In this document: in pieces, positions 13,801 through 27,201 of the stretch
Numbering within the stretch: the stretch's first letter is position 1
Layout of the letters: each line of letters begins with the position of its first letter
Origin: Chrysomallon squamiferum
Taxonomy: Eukaryota > Mollusca > Gastropoda > Neomphalida > Peltospiridae
Length of the DNA stretch: 60,000 nucleotides
Assembly (NCBI GenBank): GCA_012295275.1
Contig: CM022676.1
Location: 13,582,379-13,642,378, forward strand
Direction of reading: 5' to 3'
The notes under the pieces: generated by a model
The model's input: only the letters and a program-made list of their open reading frames with translations
Database searches by the model: none
Told to the model about the DNA's origin: nothing
Program-made: the position numbers and the translations under genes

Positions 13801-16800
13801 CCTTATGACTAGGGTTAAAGTTAGTATTATGGTTAGATTTAGATTTATATCTGTTTACCTTTATGACTAGGGTTTAAAGTTATTATTATTAGATTTAGAT
13901 TTAGTTTATCTGTTTTACCTTATGACTAGGGTTAAAGTTAGTATTATGGTTAGATTTTTAGTTATCTGTTTTACCTTATGACTAGGGTTAAAGTTATTAT
14001 GGTTAGATTTAGTTTATCTGTTTACCTTATGACTAGGGGTTAAAGTTAGTATTATGGTTAGATTTAGTTATCTGTTTACCTTATGACTAGGGTTAAAGTT
14101 AGTATTATGGTTAGATTTATTTATCTGTTTACCTTATGACTAGGGTTAAAGTTAGTATTATGGTTAGATTTAGTTATCTGTTTACCTTTATGACTAGGGT
14201 TAAAGTTAGTATTATGGTTAGATTTATTTTATCTTTTTACCTTTATGACTAGGGTTAAAGTTAGTATTATGGTTAGATTTTAGTTATCTGTTTACCTTAT
14301 GACTAGGGTTAAAGTTAGTATTATGGTTAGATTTAGTTATCTGTTTACCTTATGACTAGGGTTAAAGTTAGTATTATGGTTTAGATTTAGTTATCTGTTT
14401 ACCTTATGACTAGGGTTAAAGTTAGTATTATATTTAGATTTAGTTATCTGTTTACCTTATGACTAGGGTTAAAGTTAGTATTATGGTTAGATTTAGTTAT
14501 CTGTTTTACCTTATGACTAGGGTTAAAAGTTAGTATTATGGTTAGATTTAGTTATCTGTTTACCTTATATGAGGGTTAAGGTTTAAAGTTAGATTTAGTT
14601 ATCTGTTTTACCTTATTAGGGTTAAATTTAGTATTTAGTTATCTGTTTACCTTATGACTAGGGTTAAAGTTAGTATTATGGTTAGATTTAGTTATCTGTT
14701 TACCTTATGACTAGGGTTAAAGTTAGTATTATGGTTAGATTTAGTTATCTGTTTACCTTATGACTAGGGTTAAAGTTAGTATTATGGTTAGATTTAGTTA
14801 TCTGTTTACCTTATGACTAGGGTAAAAGTTAGTATTATGGTTAGATTTAGTTATCTGTTTACCTTATGACTAGGGTTAAAAGTTATTAGGTATTAGGTTA
14901 TTATTTAGATTTAGTTATCTGTTTACCTTATGACTAGGGTTAAAGTTAGTATTATATTAGATTTAGATTTAGTTATCTGTTTACCTTATGACTAGGGTTA
15001 AAGTTAGTATTATGGTTAGATTTAGTTATCTGTTTACCTTATGACTAGGGTTAAAGTTAGTATTATGGATTTAGATTTATTTTATCTTTTTACCTTATGA
15101 CTAGGGTTAAAGTTAGTATTATGGTTAGATTTTTAGTTATCTGTTTTACCTTATGACTAGGGTTAAAGTTAGTATTATGGTTAGATTTTAGTTATCTGTT
15201 TACCTTATGACTAGGGTTAAAGTTAGTATTATGGTTAGATTTTAGTTATCTGTTTTACCTTATGACTAGGGTTAAAGTTAGTATTATGGTTAGATTTAGT
15301 TATCTTTTTACCTTATGACTAGGGTTAAAGTTAGTATTATATTAGATTTATTTATCTGTTTACCTTTTGACTAGATTTAGTTATATTTATTAGATTTTTA
15401 GTTATCTGTTTTACCTTATGACTAGGGTTAAAGTTAGTATTATGGTTAGATTTAGTTATCTGTTTTACCTTATGACTAGGGTTAAAGTTAGTATTATGGT
15501 TAGATTTAGTTATCTGTTTACCTTATGACTAGGGTTAAAGTTAGTATTATGGTTAGATTTAGTTATCTGTTTACCTTATGACTAGGGTTAAAGTTAGTAT
15601 TATGGTTAGATTTAGTTATCTGTTTACCTTATGACTAGGGTTAAAGTTAGTATTATGGTTAGATTAGATTTAGTTATCTGTTTACCTTTATGACTAGGGG
15701 TTAAAGTTAGTATTATGGGTTAGATTTAGTTATCTGTTTACTTTTATGACTAGGGTTAAAGTTAGTATTATGGTTAGATTTAGTTATCTGTTTTACCTTA
15801 TGACTAGGGTTAAAGTTAGTATTATGGTTAGATTTAGTTATCTGTTTACCCTTATGACTAGGGTTAAAGTTAGTATTATGGTTAGATTTTAGTTATCTGT
15901 TTACCTTATGACTAGGGTTAAAGTTAGTATTATGGTTAGATTTAGTTATCTGTTTTTTTAGACTAGGTATGACTAGGGTTAAAGTTAGTATTATGGTTAG
16001 ATTTAGTTATCTGTTTACCTTATGACTAGGGTTAAAGTTAGTATTATGGTTAGATTTAGTTATCTGTTTACCTTTATGACTAGGGTTAAAGTTAGTATTA
16101 TGGTTAGATTTATTTATCTGTTTTACCTTATGACTAGGGTTAAAGTTAGTATTATGGTTAGATTTAGTTATCTGTTTTACTTTATGACTAGGGTTAAAGT
16201 TAGTATTATGGTTAGATTTAGTTATCTGTTTACCTTATGACTAGGGTTAAAGTTAGTATTATGGTTAGATTTAGTTATCTGTTTACCTTATGACTAGGGT
16301 TAAAGTTAGTATTATGGTTAGATTTAGTTATCTGTTTACCTTATGACTAGGGTTAAAGTTAGTATTATGGTTAGATTTAGTTATCTGTTTACCTTATGAC
16401 TAGGGTTAAAGTTAGTATTATGGTTAGATTTAGTTATCTGTTTTACCTTTATGACTAGGGTTAAAGTTAGTATTATGGTTAGATTTTAGTTATCTGTTTA
16501 CCTTATGACTAGGGTTAAAATTATTTGTTAGATTTATTAAGTTAGTATTATGTTTAGATTTTACTTTTTTAAAGTTAGTATTATGGTTAGTTAGTATTTA
16601 GATTTATCTGTTTACCCTTATTACTAGGGTTAAAGTTAGTATTATGGTTAGATTTAGTTATTTTTACCTTATGACTACTAGGTTAAAGTTAGTATTATGG
16701 TTAGATTTAGTTATCTGTTTTACCTTATGACTAGGGTTAAAGTTAGTATTATGGTTAGATTTAGTTATCTGTTTTACCTTATGACTAGGGTTAAAGTTAG

Positions 16801-17351
16801 TATTATGGTTAGATTTAGTTATCTGTTTACCTTTTATGACTAGGGTTAAAGTTAGTATTATGGTTAGATTTAGTTATCTGTTTTACCTTATGACTAGGGT
16901 TAAAGTTAGTATTATATGGTTAGATTTAGTTATCTGTTTACCTTATGACTAGGGTTAAAGTTAGTATTATGGTTAGATTTAGTTATCTGTTTACCTTATG
17001 ACTAGGGTTAAAGTTAGTTAGTATTATGGTTAGATTTATTTATCTGTTTACCTTATGACTAGGGTTAAAGTTAGTATTATGGCTAGATTTAGTTATCTGT
17101 TTACCTTATGACTAGGGTTAAAGTTAGTATTATGGTTAGATTTAGTTATCTGTTTACCTTATGACTAGGGTTAAAGTTAGTATTATGGTTAGATTTAGTT
17201 ATCTGTTTACCTTATGACTAGGGTTAAAGTTAGTATTATGGTTAGATTTAGTTATTTGTTTACCTTATGACAAGGGTTAAATTTAGTATTATGGCTAGAT
17301 TTAGTAATCTGTTTACCATATGTCAAGTGTTAAAGTTAGTATTATAAATGG
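1860..17351 (+). repeat. 53-bp satellite array, about 290 copies
   Basis: The contig is a head-to-tail array of a 53-bp unit beginning ATGACTAGGGTTAAAGTTAG and ending TATCTGTTTACCTT. By my count the unit holds 14 A, 24 T, 11 G and 4 C, so the plus strand is strongly G-over-C skewed. Read in steps of six from GGG, six of its eight full hexamers end in TTA (for example GGGTTA, TGGTTA, GATTTA), which looks like a decayed telomere-type repeat. Copies differ mainly by extra T in T runs, and patches near 5840-5940, 6180-6240, 8170-8230, 10255-10330, 11740-11920, 13290-13410 and 16515-16610 are badly scrambled. The last copies before 17351 diverge most. No protein is encoded: 53 is not a multiple of three, and the short open frames need 54-bp variants. 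Confidence 0.97.
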
Positions 17352-17551
17352 NNNNNNNNNNNNNNNNNNNNNNNNNNNNNNNNNNNNNNNNNNNNNNNNN
17401 NNNNNNNNNNNNNNNNNNNNNNNNNNNNNNNNNNNNNNNNNNNNNNNNNNNNNNNNNNNNNNNNNNNNNNNNNNNNNNNNNNNNNNNNNNNNNNNNNNNN
17501 NNNNNNNNNNNNNNNNNNNNNNNNNNNNNNNNNNNNNNNNNNNNNNNNNNN
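17352..17551. other. Assembly gap (200 N)
   Basis: Exactly 200 N between the satellite contig and the gene 1 contig. It cuts the Ig exon whose readable part starts at 17552, so coding sequence of gene 1 is missing here. Confidence 0.99.
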
Positions 17552-17731
17552 TCAATCTGTACTGATTACCTGTTACCTTTGTTCCTGGCACATCTTGAAT
17601 AAACACGTCATTCCAGTAATGTTTGAAGTGTTTGAAGTTCATGTTGTCAGGACGACCATCAGCAGAACAGTTGATATTCAGTGACGTGTTTTCAGTTGTG
17701 TTTAAAGAAGGAAAAGTCAGATCAGGAGCAT
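17552..17731 (-). CDS. Gene 1 Ig exon 10 (partial, cut by gap)
   Basis: The minus-strand acceptor AG lies at 17732-17733 and the exon opens in phase 1 with (G)AT GCT CCT, giving DAPDLTFPSLN. Residues LNINCSADGRPDN hold the B-strand cysteine, and HYWNDVF holds the core tryptophan. The second cysteine and the donor fall inside the N gap. Several N-x-S/T sequons are present. This is a C2-type Ig fold by pattern. Confidence 0.75.
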
Positions 17732-20700
17732 CTGTAAACAATTACTAAATTTACAGTAATAAATCAAGTCATTATTGTCATACACTTGATAATCTAACTA
17801 TCTTCGTTACGTTAACAGAATACACTGACTAGGCTAGACTAAGCAAAACAAAACACTGTTTTATAAAGATTTTATATACACAATTACAATTCCATTTTAC
17901 ACAAAATAAAATATAATAAATGAAGAACAAAAAACAACAACAACAAAAAAAAAAAAAAAACATCACTGATAAATACATAACCAGGAATTAAAACATAATT
18001 TACATACAAAGTTAACGGAAATAACAAATAATTAGTGTTTTAACATATAAATACTCACAGTTAACTATAATTTTAATCTGAGATGTTCCAGTTAGTGTTG
18101 CTACTGAAGATGACACTGTCGCTGTACATGTGTATGTACCGTGGTGGTCTCTGTCAAGTACTGCAATATGTAAAGGGAAACCACCAGTCCAGTGAGGTGA
18201 GGTTGATGTCCAGTTGAGTATTGTGTTTGGAGGATTGCTGTCTGCTGAACAGTTTACTACATCCAGACTTTGTCCTTCCCGCGTTGTGACTGGTCCAAAT
18301 TTATCAGGTTTCTACTCTGACCTTCTAACCACGGAAAACTCAAACTTAGAACCAGATCTGGAGATGATGGTGGATCTAAATAATACAGTATAAATAATTT
18401 ATTAAAAACGCTTAGTTTAAAACCTTAAGAAGAACAACAAAGTATTATACTGTTCTAATCATTATTTTATTTTCCATGTTTTTATTGTTACCTTGGTTAT
18501 TGTCAATTATATTATCAATATCATGAGCAGCATAAATATAATCTCTGTCATCATCATCATCATTATTTTTATTATTATTATCATTATCATTATTATTATT
18601 ATTGTTATTGTTATTATTATTATTATTATTATATACTTACAGTGTATATGTGAGTCTGGTGAACTGAACTGCACTGACTAGTCTTAGAGTTAAGATTTCC
18701 TTAATGACAAATCTACAAAAACACTGTTTTCATCTCTCTCAGATGAAGTGTTCCTGTGATCTGTGTCACAAGACAGACTTACTGATGACACTAGAGGTTT
18801 ACCACCTGACACAACACAGCGAATGTTCAGTGTGTCTCCTTCATAAACCACTTGTCCTGTCTTGTATCCTCTTATTTCTGGAGGATTCACAGGTGGATCT
18901 GAAAACAAAATTGTCATTATCTGTTTTGTTAATGTTCACGATGCTTTTCACAGGACATGCAACACTGTGTACACGTTCCAGGGTGTACGTGATCACACCT
19001 CACACAGCTTATCCTTACTCTTAATTTCATTGAATGAGTTAAATACATCTAGATTGTGTTTGAGCCCGAACTATGGTAAACAAATCATATTATGGCACCT
19101 GAACCTAATTCTATCCAAAACGAGTAAATATTCAAAATCAGTTTATTATTATTATTATTATTGTTATTGTTATTGTTATTATATAATATTTTACATTGTA
19201 CTCACAAATCAAACTCAGTGTAGTTTTTGTTTTTGAGTTTTTGTCAGATATCTGAGAATTCTTAGTTTCACACTCTATTTCATCTCCATCTTGATACCAC
19301 TGTGGAACCAAAACCAGATTCTAACTAAACAGCTTTCCTCCATCACCAGCGTCTTGTTCTCTGATTGGTTCGTTTGAAATCAGAATCTGACCACTAGTGA
19401 CATTTCTCCAAGTAAAGTTCACACTGGGACTTGATGATGCACTAATACAGGTCAAGGTCAATTTTCTGATTCCATCAGCATCAAAATCTGCTTGGTTGTC
19501 AGTTATATCAGCTCTATCAGGACCAACTAAAATGTATAACATTATAAGACTATACTGGTTCTTTAATCTTAGAAAATGGAAATAAAGATGTGAAAACAAA
19601 AAAGGAAGTAGAGGATAACAGTTAAACTCTGTTAGTAAATTATAAAATGTCACAAATAAATTCATTTTCTTTAAGAATAATCTTATTTTGTGTCGCTCTT
19701 ACTTTTTAAAAAAATAAATAAAAAAAAATTAATAAAAAAATAAAATAGAAAAAATAAATATACAATAAATTCTGAATAAAATAATTACAAACAGATAAAA
19801 ACAATGTTATTAAAGTTTTAACAATGATATACATGCTAGTTTTGTTGTAAATGTTAAGTTTCTCATCTCCACGTAGTTTCTGACTTGACAAGTGTAATTC
19901 TGATTGATGTACTTTCTATTAATAGATTTCAAAACAAGAGTTTGTGTGTGTCAGTTCCATCAGGAGTTATCCAGCTTACTGTGCCAGCAGGTGTTCCTAG
20001 AAAAGTGGTGTTACACACACAAGTTCCACTCTGTCCTGACTCTATGTAAGTATCTGGACACTCACCACTTGTAGAAGGAAAGTCTGGTGGACCTGCAAGC
20101 AGAACATTTCATATTAATAAAAATATGTTAAATTTAATTGAATTATTTAATAATTACCTGACTGTTAAATAAACATAGGAAAACTGTTATTTCAGTTCAG
20201 TTCTGTCACTTCTGAACCAGAATGAAGTCAAATATCTACAGAAATCTACTCTTCACATATTAGTTAGTGTATTCTATGTACGGTGATAACAGTGATCATT
20301 CCTCTTTTCTTGTTAGTTTGTTAATAATGAACTAAGTTTATAAAAGTTTTATTATAATACGATAATTTTGTTCATATAATAAAACTGATATGTAACAGAA
20401 ATTATTAATTCAGTTAAATGCAGTGATCGTAATACTCCTGATAGAATTTACTGATAATTAACAAGTAACAAAAAACTATTTCATTTTTGTTTTTTGAAAC
20501 AAGAATCCTTTAAACTACTGACACTTAAAACACAATGGTATTCAATTCATAACTCTCAAGTTCAGATCAAGTGAAAAATGTTTTCATACTTTATTTAGTT
20601 TCATTATCATAAGCAGTACTAGAAAATGAAAAAGTTAATTCCGGTTAAAATTTTTTTTTAATTATTTAACTGTATTTTCGGGCAGTCCTAGTTTTTTCAT

Positions 20701-23290
20701 GACATAACAAAATTTCACAACAGTGAATAATTATGAATATAATACAGTTTATGTTCAATCATGTTTTGTAATCTGTTTAACTCGAGTAACTGTACTAATA
20801 GAAATAAAAACATACGGCAATGTTACAAGTGCATTCACATAGAAATCACACGCACACACACACCAAACAGATATTTTAAACAATCTTCATAATTATTTTG
20901 ACTAAACTTTAAGATATGAATTACTGATGTGAATTTGCACTTCTAATGTTATGTTAATGTCAGTCATATTTCATTTGTTGAAATAAATGGGAGATTTCTA
21001 AATTTGTAAAAATAAAATAAATAATTACTTTGAATTACTAATCCAATTTTGTTGCTTGAGTTGACAGCAGGGATACTTTGGTCAATCATCAAGTTATTTT
21101 CAGCAGCACAGAACACTTTCTGACCATCATGTTCTCTGCTGGCTGTGTACGTCACATTTAATGTTGTCAGTCTGTCAGTAGTAGTGGGAGATCCAGTGAT
21201 GCTGACAGGAAGTTTGTTACTGTCTACGTACCACAAGATCTGTGAAACAGTCGGTGCTGGTTTTGCTCCCTGTACAACACAGGTAAAAACAGCAGAGTTT
21301 CCCTCAGTGATGTTAAATGAGTTTGGTCTTGATCCAGAAACTTCTGTGATTGTATAATTAACTGGAGCTGAAAAATATAAATATATGGAATGTTTATGAG
21401 GCAAGTCATTGTACATGCAGTTCGGTGGAACCAAAATGGCAAATTCATCATTATCTTTCCACCTAACAGGTTTTCACCAGTGGTCAGTTTTCACTGGTCC
21501 AAGTGATCAGCTCATGTCTAGGTCTTTCGGTCTGTGAGCTGCTCAGATTTCTTAGTGTATCAACAGCTGTCTTGGAATTTGTCCGGACTGGTTGTTGAAT
21601 AAGACCTACATAGTCATAGAGTTTGTTTGCTTTCAATCTACCTCCACAAAATCCCAGGAAATATATGAACATTAATTTGAATTATAATCCATTACACAAA
21701 AACAAAACAAAACTGAATAGCTAAGTATGAGTTATTTTATTCCTGCATTCATTGCTGAACATCTATTTGCTTATAATTTACTTGATGTTTGCTGGTGAAT
21801 TAGTCATGCACTATCTACAACTGTGTAAGTGTTTAGTATGTCAAGATTATTAAAGCAATTGACAAACTATGCTTGAACACCTAACACCATTAACTATTGT
21901 TCTTGAGAGAAATTATCAGTTGTTTTCAGTGCAGCTCATCAATATATTCTCTTTTTTTGCACAGCCTTGAACTAGTAGTCATTTTATCACCTTCTCTTTA
22001 GTACACTGAGTTTAACATAAAGACTGATGTACACTATTGAGAAAGAATACAGCCTTTTATGAAGCTCAGTTAAATCTACTTCATTTAATAATTCAGGAGC
22101 AAATGTTCTTACATTTGTCAAAACATACTAAATTTCAGTGCAAAAACAACACCACTTCTTTTAAAAAGTTTTGTTGTTTGATTTAGATATGTATAGTTTA
22201 TATCAATTGTTTCTTTTTCTGACATAAATTAATAAAATGTCATAGATTAAATATCAGAATACAAAATATTCTATTTAACTATACTATGTTCAGCTTAATA
22301 TTTCCATTATTATGACACATAATGATTGATTTTGTTTTTTATTCGTGTGATCATACATTTATAGTTTGCTTAAAAAGTTTTAAACAGAAAAAAACCTAAT
22401 TATTTTATTTTTGTTTGCTGATAAATGTTTGCCTAACAAATTTCAGTGAATATATTCATCTTTTCATTTTGAAATTTTTGATGTATCTGTTGAATAAAAT
22501 TGTTATTGTGTATAAATTGCAACTAATAATTACTACACTAAAGTACAACATAAAATAATAAAAAGTACTTAATCAAATTAAAAACAAATAACTTACTGAA
22601 AACTTGTAAATAACAATAGTTGCTAATACTTCCATCATATGTACATGTCCACTTAGCTTCATCTACAAGACTGACACTGTTTATTGTCAGATTGAAGAGT
22701 GTAGAAGTTCCAGTCTGACCAGCACATGTACAAGAGTAACCAGGATCAGGATCAACTTGATGGCAAGATGACAGAACTGTACAAATAATATTTTTATTTC
22801 TTACAAAGCTGACAGGTAAAGTGATGCTGCCTGACACAGAACACTGGAATGTGTAGCTTTGTCTGAACACAGCAGAGGGAAAACCAGAAAGGTTTACAAA
22901 ACCTAAAAAACATTTTCAGTAATTATATTAATAAAGTAAAGACACGATATATAAAATGAAATAAAATAAAATAAAATAAAATAGCATTAAATTAAATTAT
23001 ACTAAAGAAATAAGAAAAATAGAAAAATATGAAATTTTATTACTATCTACATCTATCTCTCTGTCTGTCTAGAAATACACACACACACACATACAAGCGC
23101 GCGCGCGCGCACACACACACAAACACAAACATATACATAAAACAAAAATAAATAACAAATACCAAACGTAACTGTTTAAATGAATAATAATCAATAAAAT
23201 TGTTTGAATGCTTTATTAATATTCCTTATTTGGAAATGATCTATGTATCTGTCTATCTGTGCGTGTTCTCTCTCCATGTCTTTCTGTTCG

Positions 23291-23326
<36 letters not shown>

Positions 23327-25711
23327 TGTGTGTGTGTTTATGTTTTTAAATAAAAAAAATCTTCACTGTTCTTTTCGTGTTTGTTTGTTTGTTTTATTGT
23401 TATTTCTTGTTTTTCTCATCATTTCGTATTGTCTTATTTTCCTGGTTTTGATTTCTACTGTGGTAAACAGTTAGCTGAGTCCTGTTAGCTATGAAAGACA
23501 TTGTACATGTTCTGGTTTCTTCTCTGTCAGAGCAGTGTACAGGATTATAACATGTCCAGTTCAGATTTGGTTTTGGGTTCCCACCAGTTGTAGAACAGTT
23601 CAGTGTGACAGTGTCACCTTCAAACACAGGAAACGTTGTTCCTGAAACAGCTGCAGATGAACTCGGTGGATCTGGAAATGAAAGAGCAAATCAGTAATTT
23701 ATTACACTTTACGTTTGAAAAATATATTATAGTTTCGGCATAAACTCGTACGAGCAATATCACGTCTAATTTCTGTGATTTTTTTCATTCTGCTCTTGAC
23801 ATAACTGTAGACTGTTTTTATGAATGTTGGAAGGCGACTGTTTTGTTGAAAGCAGTAAGAGATTGGGAATATTTTCATTTGCACCAAAAACACACATATT
23901 TATCTGATGCCATAAACAAGACAAATAATTTATTAATTGGTTAATTATTAATATAAAAGTATATTTTGTAAGAAAATTACCAAGAAAACGTAAATATAAT
24001 ATAATAATTAAATTTATTACTTAATCACAAAAATATTGTTCTTCTCATTGCTGCTTATTTAATGAAGTCAATTAATATCTTCTGATTAGATCTCTCTTAA
24101 GCATATTTTAATTTATTCGTTTTATTTTTTTTCCACTTATGTATACTTTTCTTTTCTTCATGTAATTATGATTAGCATTCCCATCATAAGGTTTCTTATT
24201 CACGTTGTTCCACATTTTTCTTATACTTAATATTACGTATGTTTATTCCTAGTCTATAATTTATAACTTTTTGATATACGTAATTTACACTATCAAACGA
24301 GATTCAAGAATATTTAACTGTGACAAAAAACAAAACATACTACTACTACTACTACTACTACTGCTACTACTACTACTACTACTACTACTAATAATAATAA
24401 TAATAATAAATGTGACAAAAGCACTGTTATGTATTACTAAAATTATTGAGTCTAATCTTGTAACAATTAACTAAGCTTTGCATTTAAATTTAAAACAAGA
24501 AGAGATTAAAATCAATACTCCATTAAGTTCAGTCAATTAGAGGTAAATACTATTAAACATTCATGTTTTTCAATGAAACTTGAATAACTCAAAATAAATT
24601 GTCAGTCCGAAGTTGTTTCTTTCAGACTGTTTTGTTTCGGTGTTGTTACTGTAATTTAATACTAGTGAAAACGAGACTCAAAATTAAATAGATATTTAAA
24701 AATATAGCTCACAATAAGCTGTCAGTGTCAACTGGTTACTTTTAGTCTCTTTTGTTTCAGACTTATGCTGATTTAAATGCTATCTATTAAATTTTAACGA
24801 TGTTAATAATATCAAAGAAAAATCTGAGTAACTCACAGAAGACAGTCAGTGTTACTTTCAGACTGTTTTGTTTCAGAGTTTGTCACTGTACACGTGTAAA
24901 CATTTCCTGCTTCATTCCTGCTGATGTTTGACAGTCTCAGTTGAGAGTTTGATGTGAGTTCATCATTTCCCAGCTTCCACGAGTAGGAACAGCTTGGCTT
25001 ACACACAGCAACAGTCAACACTGAGACTGTGTCCTTCTACCACTTCAACAGGTGATGTTAAACTGAGTGTAACAGAGTCTGGACCATCTAAGTAATAAAA
25101 TTAGAATAATATTTAATAAACATTATCTACAGTCTACGTATGGAAATGTAATTTTATTTGATGTTACACGGACACAAATTAATATCATTTTATTTAGTTT
25201 AATGTTTAAAATGATTAAAATTCCAATATTTGTTTAGTTAATATGATAATTACTTACAGTAAACAGGTAAAGTAAAATTGTTGCTCTTGTTTAAAGCTGT
25301 ATTCAGTTGACACCACCAAAGTGCTTCATCATCAGCTGAAGTTCTGTTTATGGTCAGCGTGTAGTTATTTACACTTGATGATCCAACGTATATCCCTTCT
25401 CCACACACTGGAGTGTAGCCAGTAGCACGATTGAATAAAGAACAACTATCAACAGTCTGATAGAGAGAACCTAGCAGCTGTTTATGACCTCCAGGTTTTA
25501 GTTTATAAAATAGTATCAGATCACTAAGACCAGCAGCCTGTGACACAGAACAAGTAAATGTAAATTTCTCATTCAATACTGCATAAGACAAAGAACCATA
25601 TATCTTCAATGATACACCTGTACGGAAAATAATTAAATAATAAATGAATACATTATTCAAAAAAAAAATGGAGATTTGAAAAAATTAAATGGTTTTTTAA
25701 ATTATTTTTTA

Positions 25712-25755
<44 letters not shown>

Positions 25756-27143
25756 TCTGTCTTACCTAAAATGATTCAAACCGCATGTTAATTATTTCAG
25801 ATATTCAGTGTCTAACATTTTTCCAATGTATTCGGCCGTCAACCTGACATAATACGATATATTTTGCACGTATACTACCATACAGTCCTCTAGAAGTTTG
25901 AATTATTTAGTGATTCACAGTAAAAATCTATGAAACTATTCACGATTTTAATTATCATTCATTACACACTGTACTAACTGGTCACTACAGTGATAACTGT
26001 CAACTGAAACCAGATATTATAAAGATATATAATGTTCTGAATAAAGAACAGTGTAAGAGTACGTATATCAATTTGATTTTAATGTGTTATGTGCTATTGT
26101 ACAGTCAGTAATTATAAAATTGGTTATCTAATAATTTCACTTGGTATACTGTTACGTACATTACTTTAGTTTGAACAAGGAAATTTATTCACGAAAACAA
26201 AATTATAGATAGATAGATAGATAGATATATTACAAATGGTGTCCGGATTGCAATAGTGATAAGAATAACTGTTATACACATTTTGCCGTAGATTTGTTTT
26301 CTTGCTCTTAATTATTCAATGATTTTTTGTTTCTCGAAGATAATTTTTTAGAGTAACAATTTGAAGTGTTTCAGTAGATCATTTCCGACAACTCCATTAT
26401 GTGAAATATAATCTAAGCGTGAGTCATTTTTTTTTTTTTTTTTTTTTTTTTTTACTGTCGGGGAATTTGTTTATGTCTTTCAGTCTTTTAATTAATTAAC
26501 TGCATTCACGATAAATTAGATAAAACTGAATGAAGTACAGTCAGTGTAGTTACTTTTCATTTGTTATAGAAAATTAGCTCTTTCTTTCTACAAAAATAAT
26601 ACTTCCTGTCTCTGTCACATGTTTCTAAAATAGTTGTTTTGACTAAAATATTCTCTAAATGGTATTGCAAGTGATTAATTGTTAGTGTACGATTTAGCTT
26701 ATATTAATTACCAATATAGGTAAATAATTATATATAAATATATAAACACAAGAAACATTCACCTTGAAGAACAAATGAAGAAATGAATAATTCAGATAGC
26801 TGTACAGTGTAATTCTGCAAATGCACTGATAACAATATTCAACATTAATATAAGGACGTATATCTGCTAATAACAGAGTATACATTTAAAACATTTACAT
26901 CACATACAAGACTTTTCATACTCAGTGTATCAATGAGCTGTAACATTATAACACTATACTAGCTGTCACTATATATTTTACTATCACTGTAGAACACTGC
27001 ACTTCACAACATCGAAATAAAACAAAATCTTAATCGCATCTCTTTCTGTTATTTATATATTTATTACATAATTGTTATTATTATTATTATTATTAATATC
27101 AATATTATTATTATTATTGTTCTTCTTCTTCTTCTTCTTCTTC

Positions 27144-27201
<58 letters not shown>

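Larger units (their letters stand above)
23672..24836. other. Gene 1 intron with tandem exon-end relics
   Basis: Most of it is AT-rich and featureless. An ACT/AAT trinucleotide microsatellite fills 24338-24409. At about 24583-24652 and 24700-24765 there are two degenerate copies of the 3' end of the next upstream Ig exon (24837-25087), spaced about 120 bp apart; see that exon. Confidence 0.6.

Noticed and set aside
3804-16240. Open frames with 18-residue repeats (MTRVKVSIMVRFSYLF type) in the satellite
   Set aside because: They exist only where one-base insertions turn the 53-bp unit into 54 bp; no start context or splice signal, and the array is full of indels.
1860-17351. True telomere or subtelomere
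   Set aside because: GGGTTA occurs only once per 53 bp, flanking DNA holds genes on the right, and no pure telomeric tract is seen; only a derived resemblance is claimed.
1860-17351. CRISPR array
   Set aside because: Adjacent identical units without distinct spacers, in eukaryotic DNA.
18493-18681. Poly-Ile, poly-Leu, poly-Tyr and poly-Asn open frames (also at 239, 24271, 27588, 39051, 41437)
   Set aside because: All are translations of microsatellites.
18704-19236. Plus-strand open frames over 18.7-19.2 kb
   Set aside because: They are antisense to an Ig exon with good splice borders and Ig motifs on the minus strand.
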